64,000 nt of DNA. Origin: Micromonospora sp. CP22 (lineage in GTDB: Bacteria > Actinomycetota > Actinomycetes > Mycobacteriales > Micromonosporaceae). Below, piece after piece: positions 26,183 to 33,501 of this stretch (its first letter is position 1; each line of letters begins with the position of its first letter). The DNA is taken from NCBI RefSeq assembly GCF_009712475.1, contig NZ_VCJO01000005.1:251850-315849 (forward strand), in the 5' to 3' direction. The notes beneath the pieces are model-generated. The model saw only the letters and a program-made list of their open reading frames with translations. It did no database searches and was not told where the DNA came from. A program made the position numbers and the translations under genes.

Positions 26183-26233
26183 AGGAAGGGCACCTTGTTA
26201 ACGCCTCCGGTAGAGGAAGGGCCCCCTGCTAAC
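26183..26233 (+). repeat. Pair of 20-bp repeats at 31-bp spacing upstream of acs
   Basis: AGGAAGGGCACCTTGTTAAC at 26183-26202 and AGGAAGGGCCCCCTGCTAAC at 26214-26233 differ at three positions. I recall this AAGGAAGGGCCCC...TTAAC element in many Micromonospora intergenic regions. The rest of the 26057-26311 gap shows no gene. Confidence 0.8.
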
Positions 26234-26311
26234 ACGTCGCTACGGGTGGCGGGCGTCGCGTTGCCGGTTACTCGTGCCCGAAGCCGCCGACCTGGTCGCT
26301 AGCGTGGCGGG

Positions 26312-27055
26312 GTGAACTCCGACCCGCTCGCGCCGCTGCTCGCGCTCACCGACGTCGCCGACGCCGTCGAGCAGGCCCGTACCCACTTCGACCACGCACT
26401 CGGCCACCGGGCGTTGCGCCGCCATGGCGGCCAGGTGGCGGCCGAGGTCAGTCTGCGCTCTGCGGTGGCCAGCGCCGCGTTGGAGGGCCACGACCATGAG
26501 CGGGAGGAGGTACGCGCCGGTACCGTCACCGAACCGGTGCTCCAGGGCGCGCTACGGGTCGCCGGAGCGCTACCCGGGCTCAGTGAACTCTGGTCCACGG
26601 CCCCCCGACAGGTCCTGGCGAAACTGCACGTGCTCGCCGCCCGTGAGGTGACCACCGAAGCGGAACTGGGCCGCCCGGTCGACGACCCGGTGGTCGCCGC
26701 CCGACTCGACGTACTGGTCAACCTGGTGACCGGTGGCACCCGGGTCAGCCCGCTGGTGCTGGCCGCCGTCGTACACGGTGAACTGCTCAACCTGCGCCCG
26801 TTCGCCGGCCCCTCCGGTGTGGTGGCCCGGGGCGCGGCCCGTCTCGTACTGCTCTCCACCGGCTTCGACCCGCGCGGCCTGCTCGCCGTCGACGTCGGCC
26901 ACCGCGAGCGGGAGCCTGAGTACGTCGGCGCGGCCGGTGCCTTCGCCACCGGCACCCCTGACGGGTTGCGGTCGTGGCTGCGGCACTACATGTCCGCCGT
27001 GGAAGTGGGTGCCGACCAGCTCACCGCGATCGGAGACGAGACCCTGGCCGCCTGA
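26312..27055 (+). CDS. Fic-fold protein with degenerate active-site motif
   Basis: This 247-residue protein is often annotated as an oxidoreductase in actinobacteria. It resembles Fic/DOC proteins: EVSLRSAVASAALEGH near residue 50 looks like the Fic N-terminal region. The core motif, normally HPFxxGNGRxxR, reads LRPFAGPSGVVARGAARL (about residue 160). The catalytic His is Arg and the GNGR phosphate loop is altered, so AMP transfer is unlikely by the usual mechanism. It starts with GTG, is divergent from acs and converges with the HAD gene. Confidence 0.8.
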   Translation: MNSDPLAPLLALTDVADAVEQARTHFDHALGHRALRRHGGQVAAEVSLRSAVASAALEGHDHEREEVRAGTVTEPVLQGALRVAGALPGLSELWSTAPRQVLAKLHVLAAREVTTEAELGRPVDDPVVAARLDVLVNLVTGGTRVSPLVLAAVVHGELLNLRPFAGPSGVVARGAARLVLLSTGFDPRGLLAVDVGHREREPEYVGAAGAFATGTPDGLRSWLRHYMSAVEVGADQLTAIGDETLAA

Positions 27056-27084
27056 CAGGCCGCCTGGTCAGGCCGGGCGGTAGG

Positions 27085-27891
27085 TCAGGCCGGCGAGGCG
27101 CTGGCGCGGGTACGGCGATGCCGGCCGTACCACGCGATGCCGATCGCCACCCCGACACCGACACCGAGCGCCGCCGCGGCGACCGGAACGGCGGGCCGCT
27201 CACGCAGCCGCCTACCCAGCGGGACCGGATGCCGGAACTCAAGCACCGGCCAGCCGTTCTCCACCGCCAGCCGACGCAGCTGCCGGTCCGGGTTGACCAC
27301 GCTCGGATGACCCACGCACTCCAGCAACGGGCGATCGCTGTACGAGTCGGAGTAGGCGTACGAGTCGGCCAGGTCGTACCCCCGGACGGCGGCGAGTTCG
27401 CTGACCGCCTCGACCTTGCTGGGCCCAGCGGCGTAGAACTCGACCTCACCGCTGTACCGACCGTCGACCACGCCCATCCGGGTGGCGATCACGTCGGTGA
27501 CTCCGAGCAGCGCACCGATGGGGCGCACCATCTCCTCGCCCGAGGCGGAGACCAGCACCACGTCCCGACCGGCAGCCTGATGCTCCTCGATCAGCGCGGC
27601 GGCCTCCGCGTACACGTAAGGATTGATGAGTTCGTGCAGTGTCTCCGCGACGATCTGACGGACCTGCTCCACCCGCCACCCCTTGCAGAGGGTGGCGAGA
27701 TAATCGCGGGTCCGGGCCATGGTCTGCTCGTCGGTGCCGCCCAGCCGGAACATCAACTGCGCGTACGCCGACTTGACCACATCACGCCGGGTGATCAGGC
27801 CGTCCCGGTAGAACGGCCTGCCGAACGCCAAGGCGCTCGACTTGGCGATGACGGTCTTGTCCAGATCGAAAAAAGCGGCACTTCGGCCCAC
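27085..27891 (-). CDS. HAD-IB family phosphatase with C-terminal membrane anchor
   Basis: This 268-residue protein has motif I FFDLDKTVI (DxDxT), motif II VSASGEE and a motif III/IV region KVEAVSELAA with SYSDSYSDRPLLE. This is the SerB/CicA-like IB subclass. A C-terminal helix (VPVAAAALGVGVGVAIGIAWY) would tether it to the membrane, followed by a basic tail. In mycobacteria and Streptomyces a HAD gene of this type lies beside ssd and a 6C small RNA, and the same order is seen here. The substrate is unknown. Confidence 0.88.
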   Translation of the reverse strand: MGRSAAFFDLDKTVIAKSSALAFGRPFYRDGLITRRDVVKSAYAQLMFRLGGTDEQTMARTRDYLATLCKGWRVEQVRQIVAETLHELINPYVYAEAAALIEEHQAAGRDVVLVSASGEEMVRPIGALLGVTDVIATRMGVVDGRYSGEVEFYAAGPSKVEAVSELAAVRGYDLADSYAYSDSYSDRPLLECVGHPSVVNPDRQLRRLAVENGWPVLEFRHPVPLGRRLRERPAVPVAAAALGVGVGVAIGIAWYGRHRRTRASASPA

Positions 27892-28103
27892 GGCGCGAAA
27901 GTCTAGCCCGATGGTCTATGGTCGGCGGGTGCCCGGGGCCTGAAGAGCACTCGGACCTGCGGGCCGACCTCCGCCCGCCTGCGAACAGTGACCGCAGTCA
28001 CACGCTGCGAACAGGATTTCGCAGGGAGTGGAGGCTACACCACTCGACGTACACAGGTCTGCTCAGGCAGACTTGTTCACTAGCACGAGCACTCAAACTG
28101 GCA

Positions 28104-28206
28104 GACCCTCAGCGGTTGCACCCCCCGTGACCGCTGAGTGGGTTCGGCTCGACCCCCCCGGAGCCGAACCTTCGACGACCCCCGTCTCCCCCCGACGGGG
28201 GTCGTC
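28104..28206 (+). ncRNA. 6C small RNA (Ms1 / MTS2823-type), conserved hairpin core
   Basis: Three consecutive perfect hairpins carry C-rich loops: 28108-28138 (9-bp stem, C6 loop), 28141-28170 (10-bp stem, C7 loop) and 28174-28206 (13-bp stem, loop TCCCCCC, probably the terminator). Actinobacterial 6C RNA is defined by stem-loops with runs of about six C. Its known position, between a HAD phosphatase gene and ssd in mycobacteria, matches here. The transcript probably starts near 27930 (TATGGT at 27917 is a possible -10), giving about 280 nt. Ms1 in mycobacteria binds core RNA polymerase in stationary phase; that role here is inferred. Confidence 0.85.
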
Positions 28207-28503
28207 CCTTTCCCCTCCCGACGTCAGCCGGAGGACATCGCGGACCTTGAGCAGGCTGTCGGTCGGCGGCCTGATTCGGCCCGTGCAGATCAACTACCGG
28301 CTCCCGCGTCGGGCGGATCTGGCGGCGTTGGCTGTCGCTCTCCTGAGGGACGGCGGTGTGGCGGTAGACGACTTCTGCTCCCACGTGTGGACGGCTGCCG
28401 AGATCGGGGCTGACGCCGTGATCAGTGGTGGTCGGTTCGGCGAGGGCCCGGTCCGCTGACTGCTGGCTTTTCTGGTACCTCGGCACGACAGATCGTCGGT
28501 GGT
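28207..28503. other. Region after the 6C RNA without a convincing gene
   Basis: One frame runs through here to a TGA at 28459 and encodes, from GTG 28283, 58 residues including FCSHVWTAAEIGADAV. No ribosome site precedes that GTG, and the upstream part of the same frame is the 6C RNA. It may be a gene remnant. No other signal was found. Confidence 0.4.
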
Positions 28504-29445
28504 TCAGCGTGGGTGGTAGACGACGGCGCGGCTCACGCCGAAGACCGGGCGGATCGAGGCGACGATGCGGCCGTGGTCATCGAGGTCGACGACCTCGCCC
28601 TCCGTGCTGATTCCGGCGAGGCTGAGGTCGTGCAGGACGCCGTGTCGCCACAGCGCGGGTCGCTCGCTTCCGTCGGTGGCCTGGGAACTGGCCAGGATCG
28701 CGCCACGGTTGTTGATCGCTCTGAGTCGGGTGAAGCTGCCGCCGAGGGTGCCGAGGTCCAGGGCGCGGCCGTGCCGCCAGAGGATGCCGCGTTCGTCCTG
28801 GTCCGCCGAAAACTGCCAGCCGATCGCCCAGCCACGGTCGTTCAGGGCGTACGTGTTGCTGCGGTTGAAAGGGCCGGCACCGAGGTCGGTGATCCGGCCA
28901 CGGTGCCACAGTGCGGCGTGGAAACCATCTGGCAGGGCCATGCCGCCGGAGACCTGGCCGTGCTCGTTGATGTCGGACACGTCGGCGAGGGGCAAGGGTC
29001 GGGCCCGGCCGCGCGTCCACAGGGTGGGGCCCGCGTCGGTGTGGCCGACGACCTGGCCCCGGTTGTTGATCGCTACCGGCCGCGCGGACGGGTCACCCAG
29101 CGGGCGCAGGACGCCGCGATGCCAGATGTACGCGCCGGAGCCGTCGTCGCGGCTGCCGACGATCTGGCCACGGTCGTTGATGTCGACTGGGCTGAAGTCG
29201 CCGAGATCGATCATCCGACCGTGCCGCCAGAGGAATCCACGGTAACTGCCGTCGGCGCCCTGGGCGCGGCCCACCACGTCGCCACGGTCGTTCATGGCGG
29301 TGGCGTAGCTGCTGTCGCCGCCGAGCGTGCCGAGGTCCACCACGCGGTAGTGGGCCGGGGCAGCAGGGGTGGCGGTGGTGGGTGCGAGTGCGGGTGCCGC
29401 CGTCATGGCGGCTGCGAGGAGAGCGGTGACGAGGATGGACGGCAT
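28504..29445 (-). CDS. Secreted HAF-repeat protein
   Basis: This 313-residue protein has an N-terminal signal peptide (ILVTALLAAAMTAAPALA) and about seven repeats of roughly 40 residues. The repeats have the pattern DLGTLGG...AxAINxRGxVVG...xLWRHG. This is the HAF-family extracellular repeat, expected to form a beta-propeller-like fold. Function is not known for the family. It lies in an accessory stretch between the 6C RNA and the tad operon, 112 bp from the next gene upstream on its strand. Confidence 0.85.
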   Translation of the reverse strand: MPSILVTALLAAAMTAAPALAPTTATPAAPAHYRVVDLGTLGGDSSYATAMNDRGDVVGRAQGADGSYRGFLWRHGRMIDLGDFSPVDINDRGQIVGSRDDGSGAYIWHRGVLRPLGDPSARPVAINNRGQVVGHTDAGPTLWTRGRARPLPLADVSDINEHGQVSGGMALPDGFHAALWHRGRITDLGAGPFNRSNTYALNDRGWAIGWQFSADQDERGILWRHGRALDLGTLGGSFTRLRAINNRGAILASSQATDGSERPALWRHGVLHDLSLAGISTEGEVVDLDDHGRIVASIRPVFGVSRAVVYHPR

Positions 29446-29557
29446 GTCGGCTTCCTCCGCAGCGTCGCCCGGCGGAACGTGCGCTCAGCGTAGGCGTGTC
29501 CTGCGGCCCCGGCAGGGCGCTGTCACGTAGCGGACAGCCCGGTCATCCGACTGTGCA

Positions 29558-30049
29558 TCAGAGGTCGCCGTGGCGGATCGCGAACCGTTGAGCCGGATCA
29601 GCGTGGCAGACCGGTCGGGTCGGGGTGGAGGTCAGCACGAATTCGTACGTGCCGTCGTCGGCTCCCTCGGCTTGAGCGTGCCCTCGGACTTCGGTCTCGT
29701 ACCAGTCGGGTGGCACTGCAACGCGGTGGTGTGCCGGATGGTCCGGTTGCCAGTGACGGAGGTACCCGACGCCGCAGAGCAGCAGCGAACCAGTCGCCGA
29801 CCCGAGGATCCAGCCCGGCGACGAGAACGCGGCGGCGGACCTCGGGCAAGGATCTGCGGCGTGCCGCACCAGTACGGTGTAGCTCTCCGCGCCCAAGCTG
29901 TCACCGGCCTCGGTGGTGCTGAACAGGTCCAGCAGGTCACGACCCGTGCTGTCCGTGCCCAAATGTTGGTCGAGACGCACGGGGCCGAGCAGGGCGAAGC
30001 CATGAGCTTCGGGAAAGCAGCCGGTGAGTCGGACGGCTGGAAAGACCAT
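29558..30049 (-). CDS. Unrecognised protein coupled to the VHL-domain gene
   Basis: This 163-residue protein has one central hydrophobic stretch (GWILGSATGSLLLCGVGYL, about residues 79-97), so it is probably a single-pass membrane protein. No family was recognised. ATG at 30049 lies 4 bases after the stop of the VHL-domain gene, indicating an operon. A same-length frame on the other strand is judged a shadow because this one starts in tight operon position. Confidence 0.65.
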   Translation of the reverse strand: MVFPAVRLTGCFPEAHGFALLGPVRLDQHLGTDSTGRDLLDLFSTTEAGDSLGAESYTVLVRHAADPCPRSAAAFSSPGWILGSATGSLLLCGVGYLRHWQPDHPAHHRVAVPPDWYETEVRGHAQAEGADDGTYEFVLTSTPTRPVCHADPAQRFAIRHGDL

Positions 30050-30053
30050 GGCC

Positions 30054-30938
30054 CTACCTGATCACGGCTCGGCCGGGCGTACGCGTCGGCTCGAAGCAGG
30101 CCAGGGCGCGGCCCCGGCGGTCGGTCACCACCCATGGGTGACCGACGTACGTGTGCTGCCGGTACGACTGGCGTGGTGGCAGCACGGCGTACTGCCTCCG
30201 CTGTCCACGATGGTCGAGCCAGTACACGGTCACCGGTCGCGATCGCTGGTTGACGAACTCGATGCTCGTCTCGCTGCCACCGTCGGTCGACCGCAGTCCG
30301 CGTTCCCGCGACGCCGGTAGCGGTGTCAGGTGCTGCGGCTCGGGTGGCCGGGTGGTCGGTGGTGGGGCCGCCGGTCGGCTCGGTGGGGGGACCGGGCGGG
30401 TGCTTGGGGTGGTTGGCCTGGGCGGAGAGCTGGTCCGGGTGGCCGACGGTGGTGGTGTCGCCCGGCGACTCAGGTGTGGCCGGGAGGAGGTGACGCCCTC
30501 GACGGATGACGAGGCTGCCGGGGAGGGGGACGACGCGGCGGCGGTGGCGACGCCCCCAAGGTCGCCCTCACGGCTGTCCGGTGCCGGAGGAACCCAGCCC
30601 GACGGCACGTCCGGTGCGGCGGCCGGCGGCGGTCCGGCGGCGGGCCAGAGCACGGTGAGGATGAGACCGAGTACGGCGGTGGCGAGGCCGGCCAGTAGCA
30701 GCCGGTGCGACATCCGGCCCGGCGCGCGGTGCGCGGGTTCGAACGGCGCGACCGGCTCCCGTACCGGTGGGGGTGGTGTGGTCGACGCGTCGCCTCCGGG
30801 GGTGGGTGCCGGTGGCAGCGCCCGCAGAACCGGCGGCGCCGCCAACTGCTTGGCGCGGGTGCGCGGGTCGAACAGCCAGGGGCCGACCCGCAGCCTCGGT
30901 TCGACACGGCCATCTTCGTGATCTGGCGACTGGTTCAT
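30054..30938 (-). CDS. Membrane protein with C-terminal VHL beta domain-like region
   Basis: About 294 residues. A cytoplasmic N-terminal part contains RLRVGPWLFDPRTRAKQLA. One helix follows (about residues 79-99), then a long Pro/Ser/Thr-rich external stalk. The last ~65 residues (about 225-285) contain FVNQRSRPVTVYWLDHRG, LPPRQSYRQHTYVGHPW and FEPTRTP. These match the beta domain of the von Hippel-Lindau protein in order and spacing, as I recall it. Bacterial VHL-beta proteins are known in family databases but are poorly studied. ATG at 30938 is chosen; GTG at 31007 is an alternative. Confidence 0.75.
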   Translation of the reverse strand: MNQSPDHEDGRVEPRLRVGPWLFDPRTRAKQLAAPPVLRALPPAPTPGGDASTTPPPPVREPVAPFEPAHRAPGRMSHRLLLAGLATAVLGLILTVLWPAAGPPPAAAPDVPSGWVPPAPDSREGDLGGVATAAASSPSPAASSSVEGVTSSRPHLSRRATPPPSATRTSSPPRPTTPSTRPVPPPSRPAAPPPTTRPPEPQHLTPLPASRERGLRSTDGGSETSIEFVNQRSRPVTVYWLDHRGQRRQYAVLPPRQSYRQHTYVGHPWVVTDRRGRALACFEPTRTPGRAVIR

Positions 30939-31053
30939 GACCTCGATCCGGCGAGGAACACCGTTCGGCGACGGCACAGGACGTCGATTATGCGTGGTGC
31001 ACGTCACGTCTCGCTACGGGTGGTGTGAGTTGAGATCAGATGCCTTGCGCGGC

Positions 31054-31116
31054 CTGTCCACATAACAGATCAACGACCGTTGTGGGCGTTGTCCACAGAG
31101 CACTTCGTTGTCCACA
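31054..31116 (+). promoter_or_regulatory. Cluster of three DnaA-box-like sites upstream of ssd
   Basis: CTGTCCACA at 31054-31062 and TTGTCCACA at 31089-31097 and 31108-31116. The last two match the actinobacterial DnaA box consensus exactly. They lie 86-148 bases before the ssd start. Confidence 0.55.
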
Positions 31117-31201
31117 GGTTGGCCGTCCGGGGCGGCCTTCGGGGTGGCAGCGGCGGCAGGGTTCGACCCAGTGAACCCGCGCCGACCGCTTGGAGGCCGC
31201 G

Positions 31202-32305
31202 ATGCCACCCCGTACGACCCTCCCACCGGACCGACGTCCACCGCTGGTCGTCACCTCGGACGCTGACCTGCTCGACGACCTTCTCCGGCTCGCTGCCGCA
31301 GGAGGAGTCGAGGTGGAGGTGGCCGCCGATCCGGCCGCCGCCCGCACCCGTTGGCGACCGGCGCCGCTGGTCGTCGTCGGCAGCGACCAGGCGCAGTCCT
31401 GCCTGCGGGCGCGGCTGCCCCGGCGTGCCCGACTGGTCCTGGTGGGGCGGGCCGACGACGTCGAGTCCGGATGGCAGGTGGCCGACCTGCTCGGCGCCGA
31501 ACACGTCGCCGTGCTGCCGGCGGCCGAGCCGTGGCTGGTGGACCGGTTCGCTGACTGCGGAGGCGAGGGTACGGCCACGGCCCAAGCCCGCATGGTCGCG
31601 TTCGTCGGTGGCCGGGGTGGAGCCGGCGCCAGCATCCTCGCCGGTGGTCTCGCCGTCACCGCCGCACGGGCCCGGCTGCGCACCCTCCTGCTCGACGCCG
31701 ACCCGCTCGGCGGTGGTCTGGATCTGGTGCTCGGCTGGGAGCAGATGGAAGGGCTGCGCTGGCCCGCGTTGACCGGGGCCGACGGGCGGGTCGACGCACC
31801 TGCCCTGGTGCGGGCGTTGCCCAGCCGGGGTGATCTGGTGGTGCTCTCCTGGGATCGGGGTGACCTGATCGCCGTGCCCGCCGAAGCGGTGGCCGCCACC
31901 GTGGACGCCGCCCGGAGGAGCCGGGACTTCGTGGTGGTGGACCTGCCCCGACACCTCGACGACGCTGCGGTGACCGCGCTTCAGGCGGCTGACCGGGCGT
32001 TCGTGGTGGTGCCCGCCGAGTTGCGGGCGACCGCCGCCGCGGCCCGGGTGGTGGCGGCGGCGGCACCGCACTGTCACGACCTGTCCGTCATCGTCCGAGG
32101 TCCGGCACCGGGGCGACTTCGCGCCGTCGAGGTGGCCAAGGCGCTCGGCTTGCCCCTGGCCGCGTCCCTGCGGCCGGAGCCCGGGTTGTGCCGGGGGCTG
32201 GAGCGGGGCGAGGCACCGGCGGCGGGTGGGCGCGGGCCGCTGGCCGAGCTGTGTCAGCGCATCGTCACCGACCTCACCGGCCAGCCTGCGGCGGGCGCGG
32301 CGTGA
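31202..32305 (+). CDS. ssd: Septum site-determining protein Ssd / CpaE-like ATPase
   Basis: About 367 residues. An N-terminal receiver-like region without a clear phospho-acceptor precedes a MinD/ParA-type ATPase domain. The deviant Walker A is GGRGGAGAS (about residues 133-141), followed by LLLDADPLGGGLDL. Actinobacterial Ssd heads the tad pilus operon and corresponds to CpaE/TadZ, which places the pilus machine; mycobacterial Ssd also affects septation. ATG at 31202 has GGAGG 5 bases upstream. Its stop overlaps the tadA GTG. Confidence 0.9.
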   Translation: MPPRTTLPPDRRPPLVVTSDADLLDDLLRLAAAGGVEVEVAADPAAARTRWRPAPLVVVGSDQAQSCLRARLPRRARLVLVGRADDVESGWQVADLLGAEHVAVLPAAEPWLVDRFADCGGEGTATAQARMVAFVGGRGGAGASILAGGLAVTAARARLRTLLLDADPLGGGLDLVLGWEQMEGLRWPALTGADGRVDAPALVRALPSRGDLVVLSWDRGDLIAVPAEAVAATVDAARRSRDFVVVDLPRHLDDAAVTALQAADRAFVVVPAELRATAAAARVVAAAAPHCHDLSVIVRGPAPGRLRAVEVAKALGLPLAASLRPEPGLCRGLERGEAPAAGGRGPLAELCQRIVTDLTGQPAAGAA

Positions 32306-33501
32306 CCGGGGAGAATCTCGCGGCCCGGGTGCGGCAGCGGATCGCCGCCACCACGACACCGGTCACTCCGGCCGCGATCGTCTCCGCGGTACGCGCCGAA
32401 CCCGACGCCGCCGTCCTGGGTGACAACGCCCTGCTGCGGATCGCCGATCGGGTACGCGACGACCTGGTCGGCGCTGGCCCGCTCGCCGCGTTGCTGGCCG
32501 ACCCCGAGGTGACGGACGTGCTGGTCAACGGGGCGCGGGTTTGGGTCGACCGTGGGCAGGGGCTGCATCAGGTCCCGGTGCCGGTGGGCACCCCGGACGA
32601 CGTACGTCGACTCGCGCAGCGACTGGCGGCCGGGGCAGGTCGTCGGCTGGACGACGGCTCTCCGTGCGTCGACGCGCGGTTGGCCGACGGGACACGGCTG
32701 CACGCCGTGTTGCCGCCGGTGGCGACCGAAGGGCCCTACCTGTCGCTGCGCACTTTCCGGCAGCGGCCGTTCAGCCTCGACGAACTGGTGGCCCAGGGCG
32801 CGGTGGCTCGGCCGGTCGCGCCGGTGCTCGCCGCTGTGGTGGCCGCCCGGCTCGCCTATCTGGTGATCGGCGGCACCGGTTCCGGCAAGACGACCCTGCT
32901 GAACACGTTGCTCGGGCTGGTGCCGGGCACCGAGCGGATCGTGCTGGTCGAGGACGCCGCCGAGCTGCGACCGGTGCATCCGCACGTGGTGAGCCTTCAG
33001 ACGCGTACGGCCAATGTGGAGGGCTCGGGTGCCGTCGGCCTGAGCGAGCTGGTCCGGCAGGCGCTGCGGATGCGGCCGGACCGGCTGGTGGTCGGTGAGT
33101 GTCGAGGCGCGGAGGTGGTCGATCTGCTGGCTGCCCTCAACACCGGCCACGAGGGTGGGGCGGGGACGCTGCACGCCAACACTCCGTCGGACGTACCGGC
33201 CCGCCTGGAGGCGCTCGGTCTGCTCGGCGGGCTGCCACGCTCGGCTTTGCACGCCCAGGTAGCGGCGGCCCTACAGGTGGTGTTCCAGATCCGCCGCACA
33301 CCGCAGGGCCGCGTCCTGGAGTCGATCTGCCTGCTCCTGCCGGAGGGCCCCGACCGGCTGGTGGTCGCCGTGCCCGCCTGGGTTCGTGGTCGGGGGATCG
33401 GCCTGGCGGCCCGAGCGCTCGGCACGCTGATCCACAACCGCGACGTGCCGGTGCCGCCGATCCTGTGCGAGCCCTGGCCCGCGTCGGCGGTGTCGTCATG
33501 A
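32302..33501 (+). CDS. tadA: Tad pilus secretion ATPase TadA/CpaF
   Basis: This 399-residue type II/IV secretion ATPase has a Walker A GGTGSGKTTLL (about residues 190-200), an acidic LVEDAAEL box, and GHEGGAGTLHANTPSD, the His box of the family. It powers assembly of Flp-type pili at the inner face of the membrane. GTG at 32302 overlaps the ssd stop, and its own TGA overlaps the tadB ATG, so the operon is translationally coupled. Confidence 0.93.
   Translation: MTGENLAARVRQRIAATTTPVTPAAIVSAVRAEPDAAVLGDNALLRIADRVRDDLVGAGPLAALLADPEVTDVLVNGARVWVDRGQGLHQVPVPVGTPDDVRRLAQRLAAGAGRRLDDGSPCVDARLADGTRLHAVLPPVATEGPYLSLRTFRQRPFSLDELVAQGAVARPVAPVLAAVVAARLAYLVIGGTGSGKTTLLNTLLGLVPGTERIVLVEDAAELRPVHPHVVSLQTRTANVEGSGAVGLSELVRQALRMRPDRLVVGECRGAEVVDLLAALNTGHEGGAGTLHANTPSDVPARLEALGLLGGLPRSALHAQVAAALQVVFQIRRTPQGRVLESICLLLPEGPDRLVVAVPAWVRGRGIGLAARALGTLIHNRDVPVPPILCEPWPASAVSS

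Noticed and set aside
28028-28459. 143-residue open frame across the 6C RNA
   Set aside because: Its first half is the hairpin RNA and it has no ribosome site; only the last 58 codons remain as a weak possibility.
29570-30061. 163-residue plus-strand frame opposite the VHL partner gene
   Set aside because: The minus-strand frame fits operon spacing and contains a membrane helix; this one has shadow-like composition.
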